From Acanthopleura granulata (taxonomy: Eukaryota; Mollusca; Polyplacophora; Chitonida; Chitonidae), in the NCBI GenBank assembly GCA_016165875.1, contig JABBOT010000013.1, forward strand, positions 11,221,308 through 11,285,307: a stretch of DNA of 64,000 nt. Direction: 5' to 3'. The translations under genes were made by a program, and so were the position numbers. This document shows, one piece after another, positions 21,650-32,425 of the stretch (its first letter is position 1; each line of letters begins with the position of its first letter). The notes beneath the pieces were generated by a model, which was not told where the DNA came from, did no database searches, and saw only the letters and a list, made by a program, of their open reading frames with translations.

Positions 21650-22530
21650 GCCCATTTAGGTCGGCATGGACTGTGCCATTTTAAAAATGGATATTGCCTA
21701 GAAAATAACTACCCTAAAAGTACATTGTTGGCGTCAGAAACCATACATTTTCAATTGCAAACGCCTTTGAACGGAGATTAAATTACAGTATTTTGTACAG
21801 TGTTTATATACAGTGCAATTTTATACCATCGGTGACTTGCTCTCTATGTTTTCTAACCCACTCTGTACTATCTATCCAGTTATCTATCAAGGAAACTGCA
21901 TTTTTAGATAGCATTTTCACTCAGTGGCAACTTCCAGACGATCTAATATGGTGCTATACATCAACACTGGACAACACCCTGTCGTTAAATCTCCACTCCA
22001 GGAGACTTACATTGTGGCACGCATCTTTCAAGTAAGTTCCTTTCTGAAAAAGCGTTTTTGACACCGACGCAAGCTGCAAACGGTCTAAGATGTTGCTAGC
22101 AACGTTTTGACCTTTAATAACCATAACCGGGCGTCTGCGAGTTACAGTCCATGTTTTCTGACCCGCATAATGAACCAATTATCAAATATCTGCCTAGGAA
22201 AATGTATACTAAGATGTTATTTGTGACAGAATGGCAAGTTCCAGACGCTTTGAGATGGCGCTGTATAAGAACAGTGAACCAAATACTGTCGCTTAATGCT
22301 CATTTTAGGGCATACACTGTATGTTTATGACGAAAACAACGCATCTTTAGGACCAGTTATCTTCCTGGCAAAGACCATTTTTTGCGATGGCGATTTGCAG
22401 GCGGGGTACAATGGACAAAAAGTTGTCATTTCAACCTCGCTGCAGAGTGCCTGCTAGTTCCACTCTATGTCGTCTGACCCCAATGTATCTTTAGGACAGT
22501 TATTTTCCGATGAAAATTGTTTATCATAAA
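21650..22530. repeat. Highly degenerate tandem repeat, roughly 140-190-bp units (block 1)
   Basis: Recurring blocks in fixed order are ATGTTTTCTGACCC, ATCTTTAGGACAGTTAT, GCATTTTT.GATGGC, GTGGCAAGTTCCAGACG.TCTAA.ATGGCGCTGTAT and ACTGTCGTTAAATCTC. Units are heavily diverged and partly deleted. The block continues at 24190-25170. Confidence 0.65.
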
Positions 22531-22774
22531 CCGTTTTCGAGCCTATTGGCTTCGTTAAAACCGTATCCCAGCCGTCAACTAAATGGGAGTTCTGGGTGAA
22601 TAGTCGCAAGACCAGTTTGCAAAAACGACAAATAACATAAATCATCTATAAAGAGCTAAGAAAGTATATAAAATATTACAAATTAGGGCGGATTCATTGA
22701 AAAGAAGTATTCAACAGTTTTCAATGATGACGGAAAGGCTCAATGTATGTTCTAGTCGAATGAATAAAATCAGT

Positions 22775-23890
22775 ATCCAAACTGTGTACCATGTTAGTAT
22801 ATATGATGTTGTTAATCAAATATATATCTCAGTTGTGCTTTAATTGCACCTGTTCATATATCCAACATGACGGTCATACTCAACACGATGAACATACGAT
22901 CCCCTGCCTCGGGTATAGCTGAATTAGACACAGTTGTGAACAACATTCCGTCCGTATTTACCAACAAGGAGGTGTACTCATTGTAAAATTTAAGAAACGT
23001 AGAGTGATTGAGTTTGATGGAATATCCTTGGCACAATTATTTTTGCAGGAATAACTCTTAACGTTGACAGAAATCATCACACAGCACACACGATCTAACA
23101 AATGTTACAAGGCCGGATATGTAACTACATGCCATATGCAGGGTGATTTGGTATACTCTTATCTAAGTAAGGATAATTCACAATATCAAAATCGAAACTA
23201 CCCGACTTGTTGTGAAGTTGGCGTGAGATGAAACCATGGTGTTCTTTGTACAGATACAAGGCCAGGTGAGAAGTCCAATCTGGAGAATCTGTATTTTCCT
23301 TTAAATCCGGCTAAGGGGGATAAACGTCGTCCATTGCCTTAACTAAATACAGGGTGTTTACAGCTAGCAAATCATCAATACATGGTGAATGAGAAAGATC
23401 CAGCCTGGTGATGATTACCGTTTAATAACTTCTGAATATGTTCGTATTTATGCGAAAACAGGTATAAGTCTGTCCAAGGTGGAGCACAATATCTACCCAT
23501 CTGAATACCTATATATTGTTGATGAATGGTTTTCCAAAATATCACATATGTATTATTAATGAGAAATTCAAGTAACTCAATAAACAACGAGACTTCCCAT
23601 TAATGGTATTCCTAGTATGTAGTGGAAATCAAGAAGACGTTGCTGCCACTGACGTTAATAAAGCGGTGACCTGTTTCATTAACACAGAAACAAACACTGA
23701 CGAAATTCTATCAATTAAATCTTTTTGAGGTATGGTTAGAGAGTAGTTAGTTAGAGAGTAGAGAATCCAAGCATGTCCTTTATGAGAGTCTAGTTCTTCA
23801 GTGAGACGTTTTAAGTTCGTAATAACCCACATACAATTGACGCCTGATTTATTTAAATTTGAACAACAATACTTGTTCCTGATTGACAAC
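22775..23890 (-). pseudogene. Penelope-like (GIPMG-type) reverse transcriptase relic
   Basis: Across shifting minus-strand frames the sequence shows L-T-I-P-Q-K-D-L near 23715, then H-Q-Q-Y-I-G-I-Q-M-G-R-Y-C-A-P at 23480-23520. This matches the G-I-P-M-G-T-N-C-A-P motif of a retroelement RT group common in marine invertebrates, which I take to be Penelope-like. C-I-D-D-L-L replaces the catalytic Y-I-D-D near 23365. F-D-F-D-I-V-N-Y-P-Y-L near 23190 and a C-terminal K-F-Y-N-E-Y-T-S-L near 22985 follow. Several stops and frameshifts show it is dead. Its 3' end (22775-23100) has a second, inverted copy at 50545-50755, confirming a repeat family. The exact clade is inference. Confidence 0.75.
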
Positions 23891-24189
23891 CTCTTGCCAT
23901 GTCTTCAATAAGAGGGCATGCACAAGTTTCATGGTAAAGCTTCTTCACCCCGCAATAAAGCGACATTACATTAGCATTGAAGAAAGTCCTAATGGTTTGG
24001 AAATAGTTCCTTCAGAGTATGTTGTGATCCAGTACGTTGATGAAACGACAATTGTTTCGGCTGTTTTCAACCTCTGTGCAAGAAGATAGTAACAATTCTT
24101 GGAGACAAAGATAATGTTATTAGGAGCTTTTTCTCTGATGGTCAGCTAGTACCTTTGTACGGCAGGGTCATGGGATGCTTCCTGACACC

Positions 24190-24641
24190 AGGCATATTGC
24201 AGACTGCGTTAAATATTGAGATTTAACAAATATGCTGTCGTTTAATCTCTATTAATGGGCTCCTGCGACTTACTCTGTATGTTTTCTGACCCAAACAATG
24301 AACAATTAGAGTCAGTTATGAACCAGGCAAAATGCATTTTCAACATGGCATTTTCGACAAGGTAGCAAGATCCGAACGGCCTAAAATGCCGCTGGGGGCC
24401 TTCCAGGCCGAGGCGGTTGGTGCGCCAGCCCGGCGTAATTTCCCAGTTGTCTCTCACCAATGGGGTCGCAGTGAGTTCAAGACCAACTCATGCTGGCTTT
24501 CTCTCCGGTTGTAAGTGGAGAGGTCCGCCAGAAGCCTGCGGATGTCCATGAGTTTACCCGGGCTCGATTTCCTCCAATCATAATGCCGGCACATTTGTAT
24601 AAGTGAAATATTCTTGAGTATGACGTAAAACAGCAATGGAA

Positions 24642-24681
<40 letters not shown>

Positions 24682-25170
24682 GAATGAATGAAATCAAATG
24701 TCACTGTATATTAACACTGGGTATAACGGTATCGTTTTATTCCCATTACTGGTCATCTGTGACTTGCAAAACATGTTTTCTGACCACAAAAATGTATCAT
24801 TAGGGCCAGTTTAGCTTCCATACAAAATGCATTTTTGCGATGTCAAGTTCCAGACTGTCCAAAATGCCACTGTATATTAACGCAGGACAAATTGTTGCCG
24901 CTGAATGTATGTTTTCTGACACCGACAATATACCTTTATGGCGTGGTATCTTGCAGACAAAGTCCATTTTTCAGATGGCATGTTTGACACAGTGGGGGTT
25001 TGCAGACAGCCTAAATTAGCAGTGTATGCACAGAATGGACAAAATGCTGTCTTTTCATCCACATTTGAGACCGTCAGAGAATCGCACTGTTGGTTTTGCA
25101 AACCCATTTTTCAGAAGGCATTTTTGACAGAGTGCCAAGTTGTAGATGGACTAAAATGGAAATAGATATT
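24190..25170. repeat. Highly degenerate tandem repeat, block 2, interrupted by a SINE
   Basis: Same blocks as 21650-22530 (TGTATGTTTTCTGACCC at 24275, 24770 and 24905; GGACAAAATGCTGTC near 25034). A SINE inserted at 24395-24695 splits one unit. Blocks 1 and 2 are separated by the Penelope-like relic, which may have inserted into the array. Confidence 0.65.
24395..24695 (+). mobile_element. SINE, full length, with eroded target-site duplication
   Basis: Head, core and long AAATA tail. The flanks read AAATGCCGCTG on the left (24384-24394) and AAATGTCACTG on the right (24696-24706), nine of eleven identical, as expected for an old target duplication inside a satellite unit. Confidence 0.85.
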
Positions 25171-26015
25171 AAGATTGAACAAAGGCGGTCACAAGATGCA
25201 TATTTCTCTGCGCCTTATTCTGGAATTGTATGTTTTCTTACCCTAGTAATGTGTGTTTATGGCCATTTAGGGCACATTTTGACACCCTTGCAACTTGTTA
25301 ACAGTCTAACACAGCATTTAATTTTAAGGGAAAATTTTTGCCTATTAATTCCAAAGGGCCTGTGCCATACATTTTTTTACCGTTATACATGTAACATACA
25401 TGTACATGATTATTTTCTCCCCATCTGAATTTTGTTTTACAAAGTGAAACTGGTAAAATATTGCAACATCACAATCATCTCGATATTCGCAGCTTCACAA
25501 GATGCAGTCTGGCGAATACTGCGTTGAACATTTTCTTGGAATCTTGTGCCAATTTGTTGAGCTCTTGCTACCAGAAGACACAGTAGGTACACTCTTCGAC
25601 GTCACATGGCTAATAAGTGATACGTAAACACCAATCTGGGGAATTTGAAACTAATGACCCACTGTTGAAAGAAATGACAGCTTAGGTCGGAAATTAGTTA
25701 GTCAGACAATAATATTCAATTAAAAGAGCAACGGATCAAATTAAGATCATCGATAAAATGCCAAATCAAATGTGCTTGCGAGTAGGCTTTACAGAGAGTA
25801 AGAAAGCAAGATAGCAAAGTGTCAGGTGCGAAAGCTATAGAGAGCAGAAGCATGTACCGGTATATATATATATATATATACGCTAAAGGACTCCATCTGT
25901 CGAGTATTAATATATTCGAAATTTTGTAGAACAGGAATTAGTAGATCAGAACATGAATAATTCATTGTGGCCGGGCAACTTGGAAAGCAACGTTGCTCCT
26001 CATGTGACTGAATAA
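25171..26015. other. No gene; one dispersed repeat
   Basis: About 25470-25580 resembles 32318-32425 (ATTCGCAGC...GCAGTCTGGCGAATA and TTGGAATCTTGTGCCAA). A TA run is at 25860-25879. Otherwise nothing is visible. Confidence 0.5.
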
Positions 26016-26116
26016 TTATCGCGATTCACTGCTAAGGCTACTGTCGCTATCATCATCGGAAAGGCCAGTCTCATCATCTGCAGTAGTATCACTATTTCCA
26101 CAATTCGGGTCTGGGC
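26016..26116 (-). CDS. Terminal exon with acidic Ser/Asp tail (six-cysteine gene, distal copy)
   Basis: A strong pyrimidine-tract acceptor (TTCTCCTTCTTTTTTAG) on the minus strand opens a phase-1 exon of 101 bp ending at TAA (26016-26018). It encodes about 33 residues, with D-P-N-C near the start and a tail D-D-D-S-D-S-S-L-S-S-E-S-R that is acidic and probably disordered. The phase matches the donor of the six-cysteine exon at 27224-27451 (G then GC, giving Gly at the junction), so I read it as that gene's last exon. The intervening intron would be about 1.1 kb. The tail resembles casein-kinase-type phosphorylation substrates, but no function is claimed. Confidence 0.55.
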
Positions 26117-26823
26117 CTAAAAAAGAAGGAGAATGGAACATTGACAAAGAACTGGTTGTAAGCTTGTAACGTTGCAAGAATTTAACGGGATCTGAGTAAA
26201 TCAAGAGCAAGCCTTTGTGAGAACCCTCAGACAAGAATTTCTGACACCGCATTACTCACGTTGAGTACTAAGGACCGCCGTATTTGGAGGATAACACAGC
26301 GCAAGGCGTATGCATATCTAACCTGACAACATTTCTTAGATTCTATGCAAAATGTGATGATTGCAGTTTAAGTGATTAAAAAAGCAGGCGTCAGGATGCC
26401 TCAAACGCCTTCACTCTAAGTATCTTTAGAGTAGAGTACTCTCAGTACCTTCTTCATATCATACATGGACTGGGGGACATGTGTTTCTGGCGAACAGTGT
26501 CAGACATGTATCTATTTTCGCTTAACTCGGGGCTTGGGGGTTATTTAAGTATCCATGTTTTTTTACATCCACTTAAAGCTTTTACGAACGGTAGCACTCG
26601 ACTTGGAAAATATCCAGGGACTAAGAGTTTGAAAAAGTGAAATGGATTTCTTCTCCCTTTTGTTTGCACACATTGATTTATAAAGTAGTGTTTTAAGTTC
26701 CTTCTGGACTGGATCTTACGATTATTTACAGGAACCACTCTTTCATGATCTATGGGTGCTGTACGAGCGCTTGACTTGACACTTACATTCTTTAACATGC
26801 CAATCCAGTTACTTCAAAAATGC

Positions 26824-26900
26824 AGTGGTAATTACGTCCAATAGTGGTAATTGCGTGTACGATCAATAATGGTAATTACGGCCAATAGTGGTAATTACGA
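26824..26900. repeat. Short tandem repeat, unit like CAATAGTGGTAATTACG
   Basis: About four imperfect 17-25-bp units in the intron-like region between the two exons of the distal six-cysteine gene. Confidence 0.7.
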
Positions 26901-27137
26901 CCTGTATGCTTATAAAACAAGTGACAACACAGTTTGACAAAAATGAAAAGTTCACAAGGTGGCATCTTGGGTGGATCCTCCCTTTATTCTTTTAAGTGTT
27001 CTTTCTGCCGAACATGACAAGCCATATCTGCCCTAGGCTCCTCTTACTGCTTTTGGGAGTTAGGCTGCTTTAAATCGGGAGGGCTACAAGTGGTGATTTA
27101 CTTCCGTTTCCCGTAACCAATAAGTACCAATCAAACG

Positions 27138-27163
27138 TAATAATAATAATAATAATAATAATA
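27138..27163. repeat. (TAA)n microsatellite
   Basis: About eight and a half TAA units. Read on the minus strand, in frame with the six-cysteine exon just upstream, it would encode a run of leucines. Confidence 0.95.
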
Positions 27164-27223
27164 GAGTCAAAATGCAGAAATTTGCAATATTTGTAATATA
27201 TATGGTACGGTGTGGAAGTTTAC

Positions 27224-27451
27224 CTGGCACGCAGCTCATCACCTTTACCAAACATGGCCCCGAGTCACGGTTAATGCCTTCCATTTGGGTAGGGGAGATA
27301 AATCTGAAGGCACAAACTTGTGTGACGTCAGGCTTAAAACTTCCCAAGGTCCCGGGAATCTCAAAGCCCCCTTCTGCTGCGCAAGTTGGATCGGCAGCGT
27401 TTAAACATATGGCATTTGTCTCCTGTTCCACCTCACCGACCCGGCATTGAG
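27224..27451 (-). CDS. Six-cysteine module exon, distal copy (unrecognised family)
   Basis: An acceptor (CACCTCTCTCTCCAG) and a donor (CCAG followed by GTAAAC) bound a 228-bp exon symmetric in phase 1, the class that shuffles and duplicates freely. It encodes about 76 residues with six cysteines spaced 12-7-22-19-6. Its paralogue at 29553-29789 has spacing 12-10-21-20-6. Shared features are Q-C at the start, an I/T-C followed by D-P, a central P-G-x-L/F, C-x-F-x-F and a closing C-x-V-K-V-x-S-C-V. Even cysteine number and position after a signal peptide in the paralogue suggest an extracellular disulphide-bonded domain. I do not recognise the family. No signal-peptide exon was found for this copy, so it may instead be a second module of the gene to its right. 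Confidence 0.65.
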
Positions 27452-27639
27452 CTGGAGAGAGAGGTGATTTATTTGACTGACGGAAGCATTTACGTGTACA
27501 TCTACTGTTTACATTCACTGACATATTTACTCCATAAAACAGTACATACAAGTAAACTGGACGGATTGATGTCCATAATTACGGAAAAAAAAAACAAAAC
27601 ATTTGAACACAACACTAATTGATGTTTGGGCTACAGTAC

Positions 27640-27760
27640 TGTGCGCTATCATTAACGCCATTACCATCGTTGCTAACATTACCATCGCTATCATCGTTTC
27701 TATCGCTACCATCATTGATATCGCTACCATCATTACTAGCGCTTTTGTCAGCATATCGAC
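27640..27760 (-). pseudogene. Decayed Ser/Asp/Asn-rich coding repeat
   Basis: The minus-strand frame reads a low-complexity chain of G-S-D, N-D-G and D-D-S-D ending in a TAG, built from imperfect GATGGTAGCGAT-type units. Its start shares GACAAAAGCGCT with the terminal exon region at 27890-27930, so it looks like a duplicated acidic tail exon without a usable acceptor. Confidence 0.35.
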
Positions 27761-27866
27761 GATACTATATTTCATATTTTTTCCCTTTTGTTCAGTTTTC
27801 TTTCGGTATAATAAAATATGCATCGCTTCTCTCGAGCTCACACAATCCTCAATCCCACGGCATGCG

Positions 27867-28048
27867 CTATCCGAATGGTATGATTTCAGTCTGGGCTAAC
27901 ATCGCCACTGTTGCTACCAGCGCTTTTGTCACTACATGAGTACTAGCGCTAACGTGATATCTATCGCTGATGTCTAAGATATCACTACTATCACTAACAT
28001 CGATGTATTTACTGGCATATTCACCTTCCGTCTCGCCAGCCTCCAAGC
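27867..28048 (-). CDS. Terminal exon with acidic tail (six-cysteine gene, proximal copy)
   Basis: The minus-strand acceptor CCAATCTTAATCTTTTTCAG opens a phase-1 exon of 182 bp ending TAG at 27867-27869. It begins L-E-A-G-E-T-E-G-E-Y and continues V-S-D-S-S-D-I-L-D-I-S-D, again Ser/Asp-rich, then loses that character. Phase-1 entry fits the donor of the module exon at 29553-29789, giving a predicted precursor of about 162 residues: 23-residue leader, 80-residue module and 59-residue tail. An alternative donor inside (GAAG followed by GTGAAT) would make it a 24-bp micro-exon. The joining intron would be 1.5 kb. Confidence 0.5.
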
Positions 28049-28317
28049 CTGAAAAAGATTAAGATTGGACATGGGTAAATAGCCGGTAATAAATTTAACG
28101 TCGGATGAGAGAAGCGATTTCTGATCAAATCAGAGGCAGGTCTCATGAGAGCTGACGTCCAACTCAGACATCCTATATTCATTCACCTTCATCTGGAAAT
28201 CAATGACCATCGCTGGCTAAGTTGTATGTGGCGCAGACCTCTGGACAGAGGACATATCATTGACCAGTAAGTCAGCTCGTTTTAAACCAGGTACACTAAT
28301 CCGGTAACTGCCCAGTC

Positions 28318-28395
28318 TTATTCCATACAAACACCACAATGCTGCTGTATAAGTGAGATATTCTTGCGCATGGCGTCAAATCTTCTATCAGCTAA
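28318..28395 (+). mobile_element. SINE 3' fragment, very old
   Basis: Recognisable from ATAAGTGAGATATTCTTG and CCACAATGCTG; the tail is lost. Confidence 0.55.
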
Positions 28396-29552
28396 ATGAT
28401 TCAACAATTTGGATGTGCTGGTAGGACAGAAAACGTTACTTACTTGTCCATCTTGTATGGTGTATTTAATAAAGGCTGGTAGATTTCTTTAGCTTCGTCA
28501 AAAAGTCAGTTTCACTGTTTCAGGTTTGTTACATCTAGATAATTTATGATTTGTATGTTTCTAAAACAATTGGTAACACAGATTTGTAAAAAGACACAGG
28601 TTTTCATGAATTGCTTGTTACGTAATTCTGCCCTCTTCATTCCGGATCAGAGGTCACTTTCCCCATTGACGGTCGTGCGATTTTTTGGTTTCGTAAATTT
28701 TATCGTAAAACGTAACGTAGCTGACGACTTTGCCCGTTTTCACAAAGCATGTTTTGTGAAAGAGACGTAAACATGTCTCGCACACATACGACATTTTGAC
28801 GAAAATGGCCCCGGTTTTGCTGCTTAAGCGACGGCCGTAATCACTAAACTCCTGCATTAAAACTTTAGGACATTTTCAAAAGTAAACGGTATAGTACGGA
28901 GCAAATCTAAATGTATGGGTCTGCTGATTGACCCAACGAAACCTCTGGCACACTCTTTTAAATACTATCGTTTATAAGACACATATATAGTTATATATTT
29001 AAACTGGCTACGGACACACTGTAAATTTCAATGTTTAACTTATAAGCACTTTCTATGCAACACTTGGAGATTACAGCATTATAGTACTGGCCTATATACA
29101 TGTCTATAGGCACTTATCATAAATTTATAAATATATGTTTATATTTATTAAACTGGTTTCTTTAAAGTTTGCTCAGTCAGTAAACGCACTAGGCGCTGGT
29201 CATTCTACAGTGTATAGACATAAGAGCATTTCAATGAAAACCATCACCATTACATACGTAATGGCCTTTGCATTCTCTCCCTCCGAAACGTACCAGGTTT
29301 TCGACCTTTCCGCGTTTGGGCGTTAAGAAGAAGACGCCAGTGGTGGCATTCAGACGTCCCTTGCATGACGTTACAGGCGTATTTAAGATAAAGGCTATCA
29401 AAAAATTTACTGGGATACCAATATCGGACGTCGACGACACTTGGTTCACAATACTTGGCATTATTCAATGACATGCTTAAGTAAACGTGTAAATAATTTT
29501 AATGTGGAAGATAAAGCATGTAAGGTGATGTATGAAAATGAAACCTGTTTAC

Positions 29553-29789
29553 CTGTCACACAGCTTCTCACTTTTACCTCGCATATTTGGGGTGCAGAAA
29601 ACCTGGCAAAGACCTTGTTCCTTGAAATATCAAAGCCGAAGAAACACTCCCCAGAAACAGGCTCAATACTTTGTAGAAACCCAGGAAATGAAGTCACCCC
29701 ATCCATCAGGCAGTCTTCCCAAATGCTAGGGTCAATGATATTACACGTGGCGGTCGTCACCAGTTCTCGTCGACCCGTAGGACACTGAG
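29553..29789 (-). CDS. Six-cysteine module exon, proximal copy (unrecognised family)
   Basis: Bounded by the acceptor CCCCTTTGTTCATAG and the donor ACAG followed by GTAAACAG, 237 bp, phase 1 at both ends. It encodes about 79 residues: Q-C at the N terminus, T-A-T-C-N-I-I-D-P-S, E-D-C, F-P-G-F, E-C-F-F-G-F, P-Q-I-C and V-R-S-C-V. The first codon completes with the G left by the signal-peptide exon at 30070-30139, placing the first cysteine two residues after the predicted leader. Homology to 27224-27451 is by spacing and scattered identity; the shared donor context (GTAAAC) supports tandem duplication. Secretion is inferred from the leader. Confidence 0.7.
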
Positions 29790-30069
29790 CTATGAACAAA
29801 GGGGATTTACTTGAGTGACTGATCGATTGGGGGATGGATTGATATATTAGGCCAGTGACCGGAACTAATTCTTATTCCCCGGCGAATTTATTGAGCAAAC
29901 TATTCAAAAGTACGTGGTTAGCATTGTGTTGAGTGAGTTCCACTTTCCATTTTCTCGCATGAAATGCCGGATGTGCCGTATTTAAGCACAAAGTCACTTT
30001 CCACTCAAATTTGTGAAAGCGTAAGAAGAGAATTACTGCCAGTACCAAAATGGCTGGGGTAATGCTCAC

Positions 30070-30139
30070 CATGTCCACCGGGAAGCGCAGCCATCAGACA
30101 CAGAACTGGCACTAGAAAGGGCATTCCGTGAAACATCAT
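30070..30139 (-). CDS. Signal-peptide exon of the proximal six-cysteine gene
   Basis: ATG at 30139, then 23 codons with a hydrophobic core F-L-V-P-V-L-C-L-M-A-A-L and a small-residue exit (P-G-G-H-A). The exon ends in phase 1 at a strong donor (CATG followed by GTGAGC). A second in-frame ATG directly follows the first. Signal peptides ending on phase 1 before phase 1-1 modules are the classic layout of secreted modular proteins. The intron to the module exon is 280 bp. Confidence 0.65.
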
Positions 30140-31100
30140 GTTTAGCCTGAAAATACACCATAAACGTCATGATGAACTTTTACCACTAAGACGTAGAGGC
30201 AAAAGATGAGCCTTTTCCAGTCACGGAGAGCAATTTGTTATTAGCCATTTCAGGTAAGAATACAGAGAATCTTATTCCACATGGCCATATAGTGAAGCTT
30301 TGCGTTATAAAACCACGGAGTCGATGCGAAATGTCCGGGACTTTTTAAAAGTAGCCTTATCTCAAATCTGCTCTTACGTTGTGACACTTACAGCCGTTTT
30401 TCACTGTTCTTACAAATGGCTATTCCATAAGCAAAAATATTTCCTATGGCCGTGCATAACAATCTTACTATTCTTTATTATGATGTGGAAAACAACTTGG
30501 ACGTCCAAATGCTAAAGCTGTCAGGCACACAAATTTCTCAGAGGAAGCTTTTAAAGTTCAAACGCTGAAAAAATAACAACATCGTAAGTTTTGCGCGAAA
30601 CCAATAGACTCATAAATAAACTTTGGAAAAATTGAAAAATGGATTATTTGAGCATCGATTAATTTAGATTGAAGCTGCTACACAGTGGCGAAAGAGGAGG
30701 ACGCCCGATCCAAAAGACCGTCTACAAATAGGCGTAGAAAATGCCCAACAGCAGGAGACATGAGTCTGATATGCCCATCAACACTATAAAGGCATGAACG
30801 AACAAGGCTCCTATCAGCGTACTGTGTGTTCAAAAAAAGTGCATGTAATTGCCCTAACACAATATACTTACTTACCTTTGCCTCAAGTTGGAGAACTGTA
30901 CAGAGTCAAGGGTGTCCAGATATATACAAGACTGTGTTCCTTTGAATTTTTTAAACGAAAAATGTGGAATCCTAAATTTAGACTGATGATTCTATGGTAA
31001 GGGCAAAAGAATACATATCAAGATCGTTGTTTCCTCTGGTTGCTTACCACATAACAACAGGAAACAGGAAACAGTATGGATGCCAAAGTTGTTAACGACG
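30140..31100. other. Upstream flank of the six-cysteine locus; no gene seen
   Basis: Would contain the promoter of the proximal six-cysteine gene, but no TATA box or other element can be assigned. Confidence 0.4.
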
Positions 31101-31104
31101 GTTC

Positions 31105-31200
31105 ATGTCAGTCCAGAAAGTTGTCTCTACCATTTGCGACATCAATGAATTTTATTGTCGTCGATTTAACGACCGGAAACAATCTGGTGATCTGACCAAG
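31105..31200 (+). repeat. Dispersed repeat segment, shared with 33255-33310
   Basis: GAATTTTATTGTCGTC.ATTTAA..ACCGGAAACAAT.TGGT.ATC resembles 33259-33310 in the same orientation. Confidence 0.5.
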
Positions 31201-31287
31201 AAGATATGGTTTTGTTGCCGGAATGGTGTCCGCTCCAAGATGGAGTGCAATGATAAAATAGCGTACTTATCCACTTATCTCAAGTAA

Positions 31288-32317
31288 ATAAAAGACAGCA
31301 TTAGACAAAATGTATGTATGTATCGATAAAGAGCCCGGTTTAAAATTCCAGAAACGTCACTTTTAATTTTAGTGTTGCAGGATGAGATATCGCAGTTTAA
31401 AGAAAGCAAAAATGCCCACGTAAGGAAAATCGAACGGCCTTCATGCTCTAAAGTTTAAGAATCAAGCGCTAAATGTTTCTACCCCAAGAAAGGGCAACCG
31501 ATTCCTGTTCCTATTGCACTGAGATGCCACCCGTTTTTAGTGCACCAACACGTCACCCGTTAATAGTGCACCATTTTGCCATGGAAAGTAGTGTTAACTT
31601 AGCCGTCTTTCTTATGATTACGAGACAATAATGATATATTATTATTTTCAGTGAGAGAGTGGTAGTGGACTACATCTTGGGTTATTCCCTTTGGCCTCTA
31701 AAAAAAAACATACCTTATATCCAGAGAAAGGGAGAAAATCATTGTCAAATTTGCAACATATCGTCCGAGAACTAAGCTGCACGAAAGGTGCTCCGAAATA
31801 TCCCTGCTATATCAACTGTGTTTTTGTGAACGAGGATCTGACCTACAAATGTTGCACATATAACATATGTTTTCACATTTTAAATCATTTTAGTGCCCAA
31901 AATACCGTCATGAAATAGGTGTTCTTTAAATCATGACCGGCCCTAGACGTACAATTATATGGTCCGTTAACATACAGTTCAAGTTCTCAAGACCCTGGAG
32001 TGAATACTGATCCAGCCAGCAACTTGCCACAGTATCATGGGCGTTTCCTTTGCAGCATAACTCAAACTGAACATGTGTGTCGAGGCACACAACTGTGGTC
32101 AGGGGACAAGGAGTAAGAACAGATGTAACGCAAGACGCAAACGTCTAGTAATGGTCAAGGACAGCATCTTGTTTAACCTCTATATTTAATACCATCTTAG
32201 ACAGTCTCCAACATGCCTAGGTATCAAAAATGCTTTCGCAAAAATGCAAATAACTTGGATAATAAAAATGGCCATTTTAGAGTCAGCATACAGTGAAAGT
32301 CACAGACGCCCTGGAAA
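31288..32317. other. No gene identified
   Basis: Mixed-composition sequence with short open frames only. Confidence 0.45.
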
Positions 32318-32425
32318 GTCGGTGCAGCTCCATATTCGCAGCCGCACGAGCTGCATTCTGGCGAATATGGTGTTGAATGTTGTGTTGGAATCTTGTGCCA
32401 ACTTTACCGACCTTCTTTTGCCATT
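32318..32425. repeat. Dispersed repeat with palindromic core, shared with 25470-25580
   Basis: CCATATTCGC near 32330 and GCGAATATGG near 32361 form a 10-bp inverted repeat around GCAGCCGCACGAGCTGC. The related segment near 25490 retains only part of the arms. Confidence 0.55.

Noticed and set aside
27527..27841. Minus-strand 104-codon frame with a Met/Ala/Ile-rich hydrophobic run
   Set aside because: It reads the GATGGTAGC repeat in the wrong frame; the acidic frame is the more sensible one.
27603..27939. Plus-strand frames of about 100 codons rich in Ile/Thr/Ala
   Set aside because: Antisense of the same GAT/AGC repeat; hydrophobicity is a by-product of the repeat.
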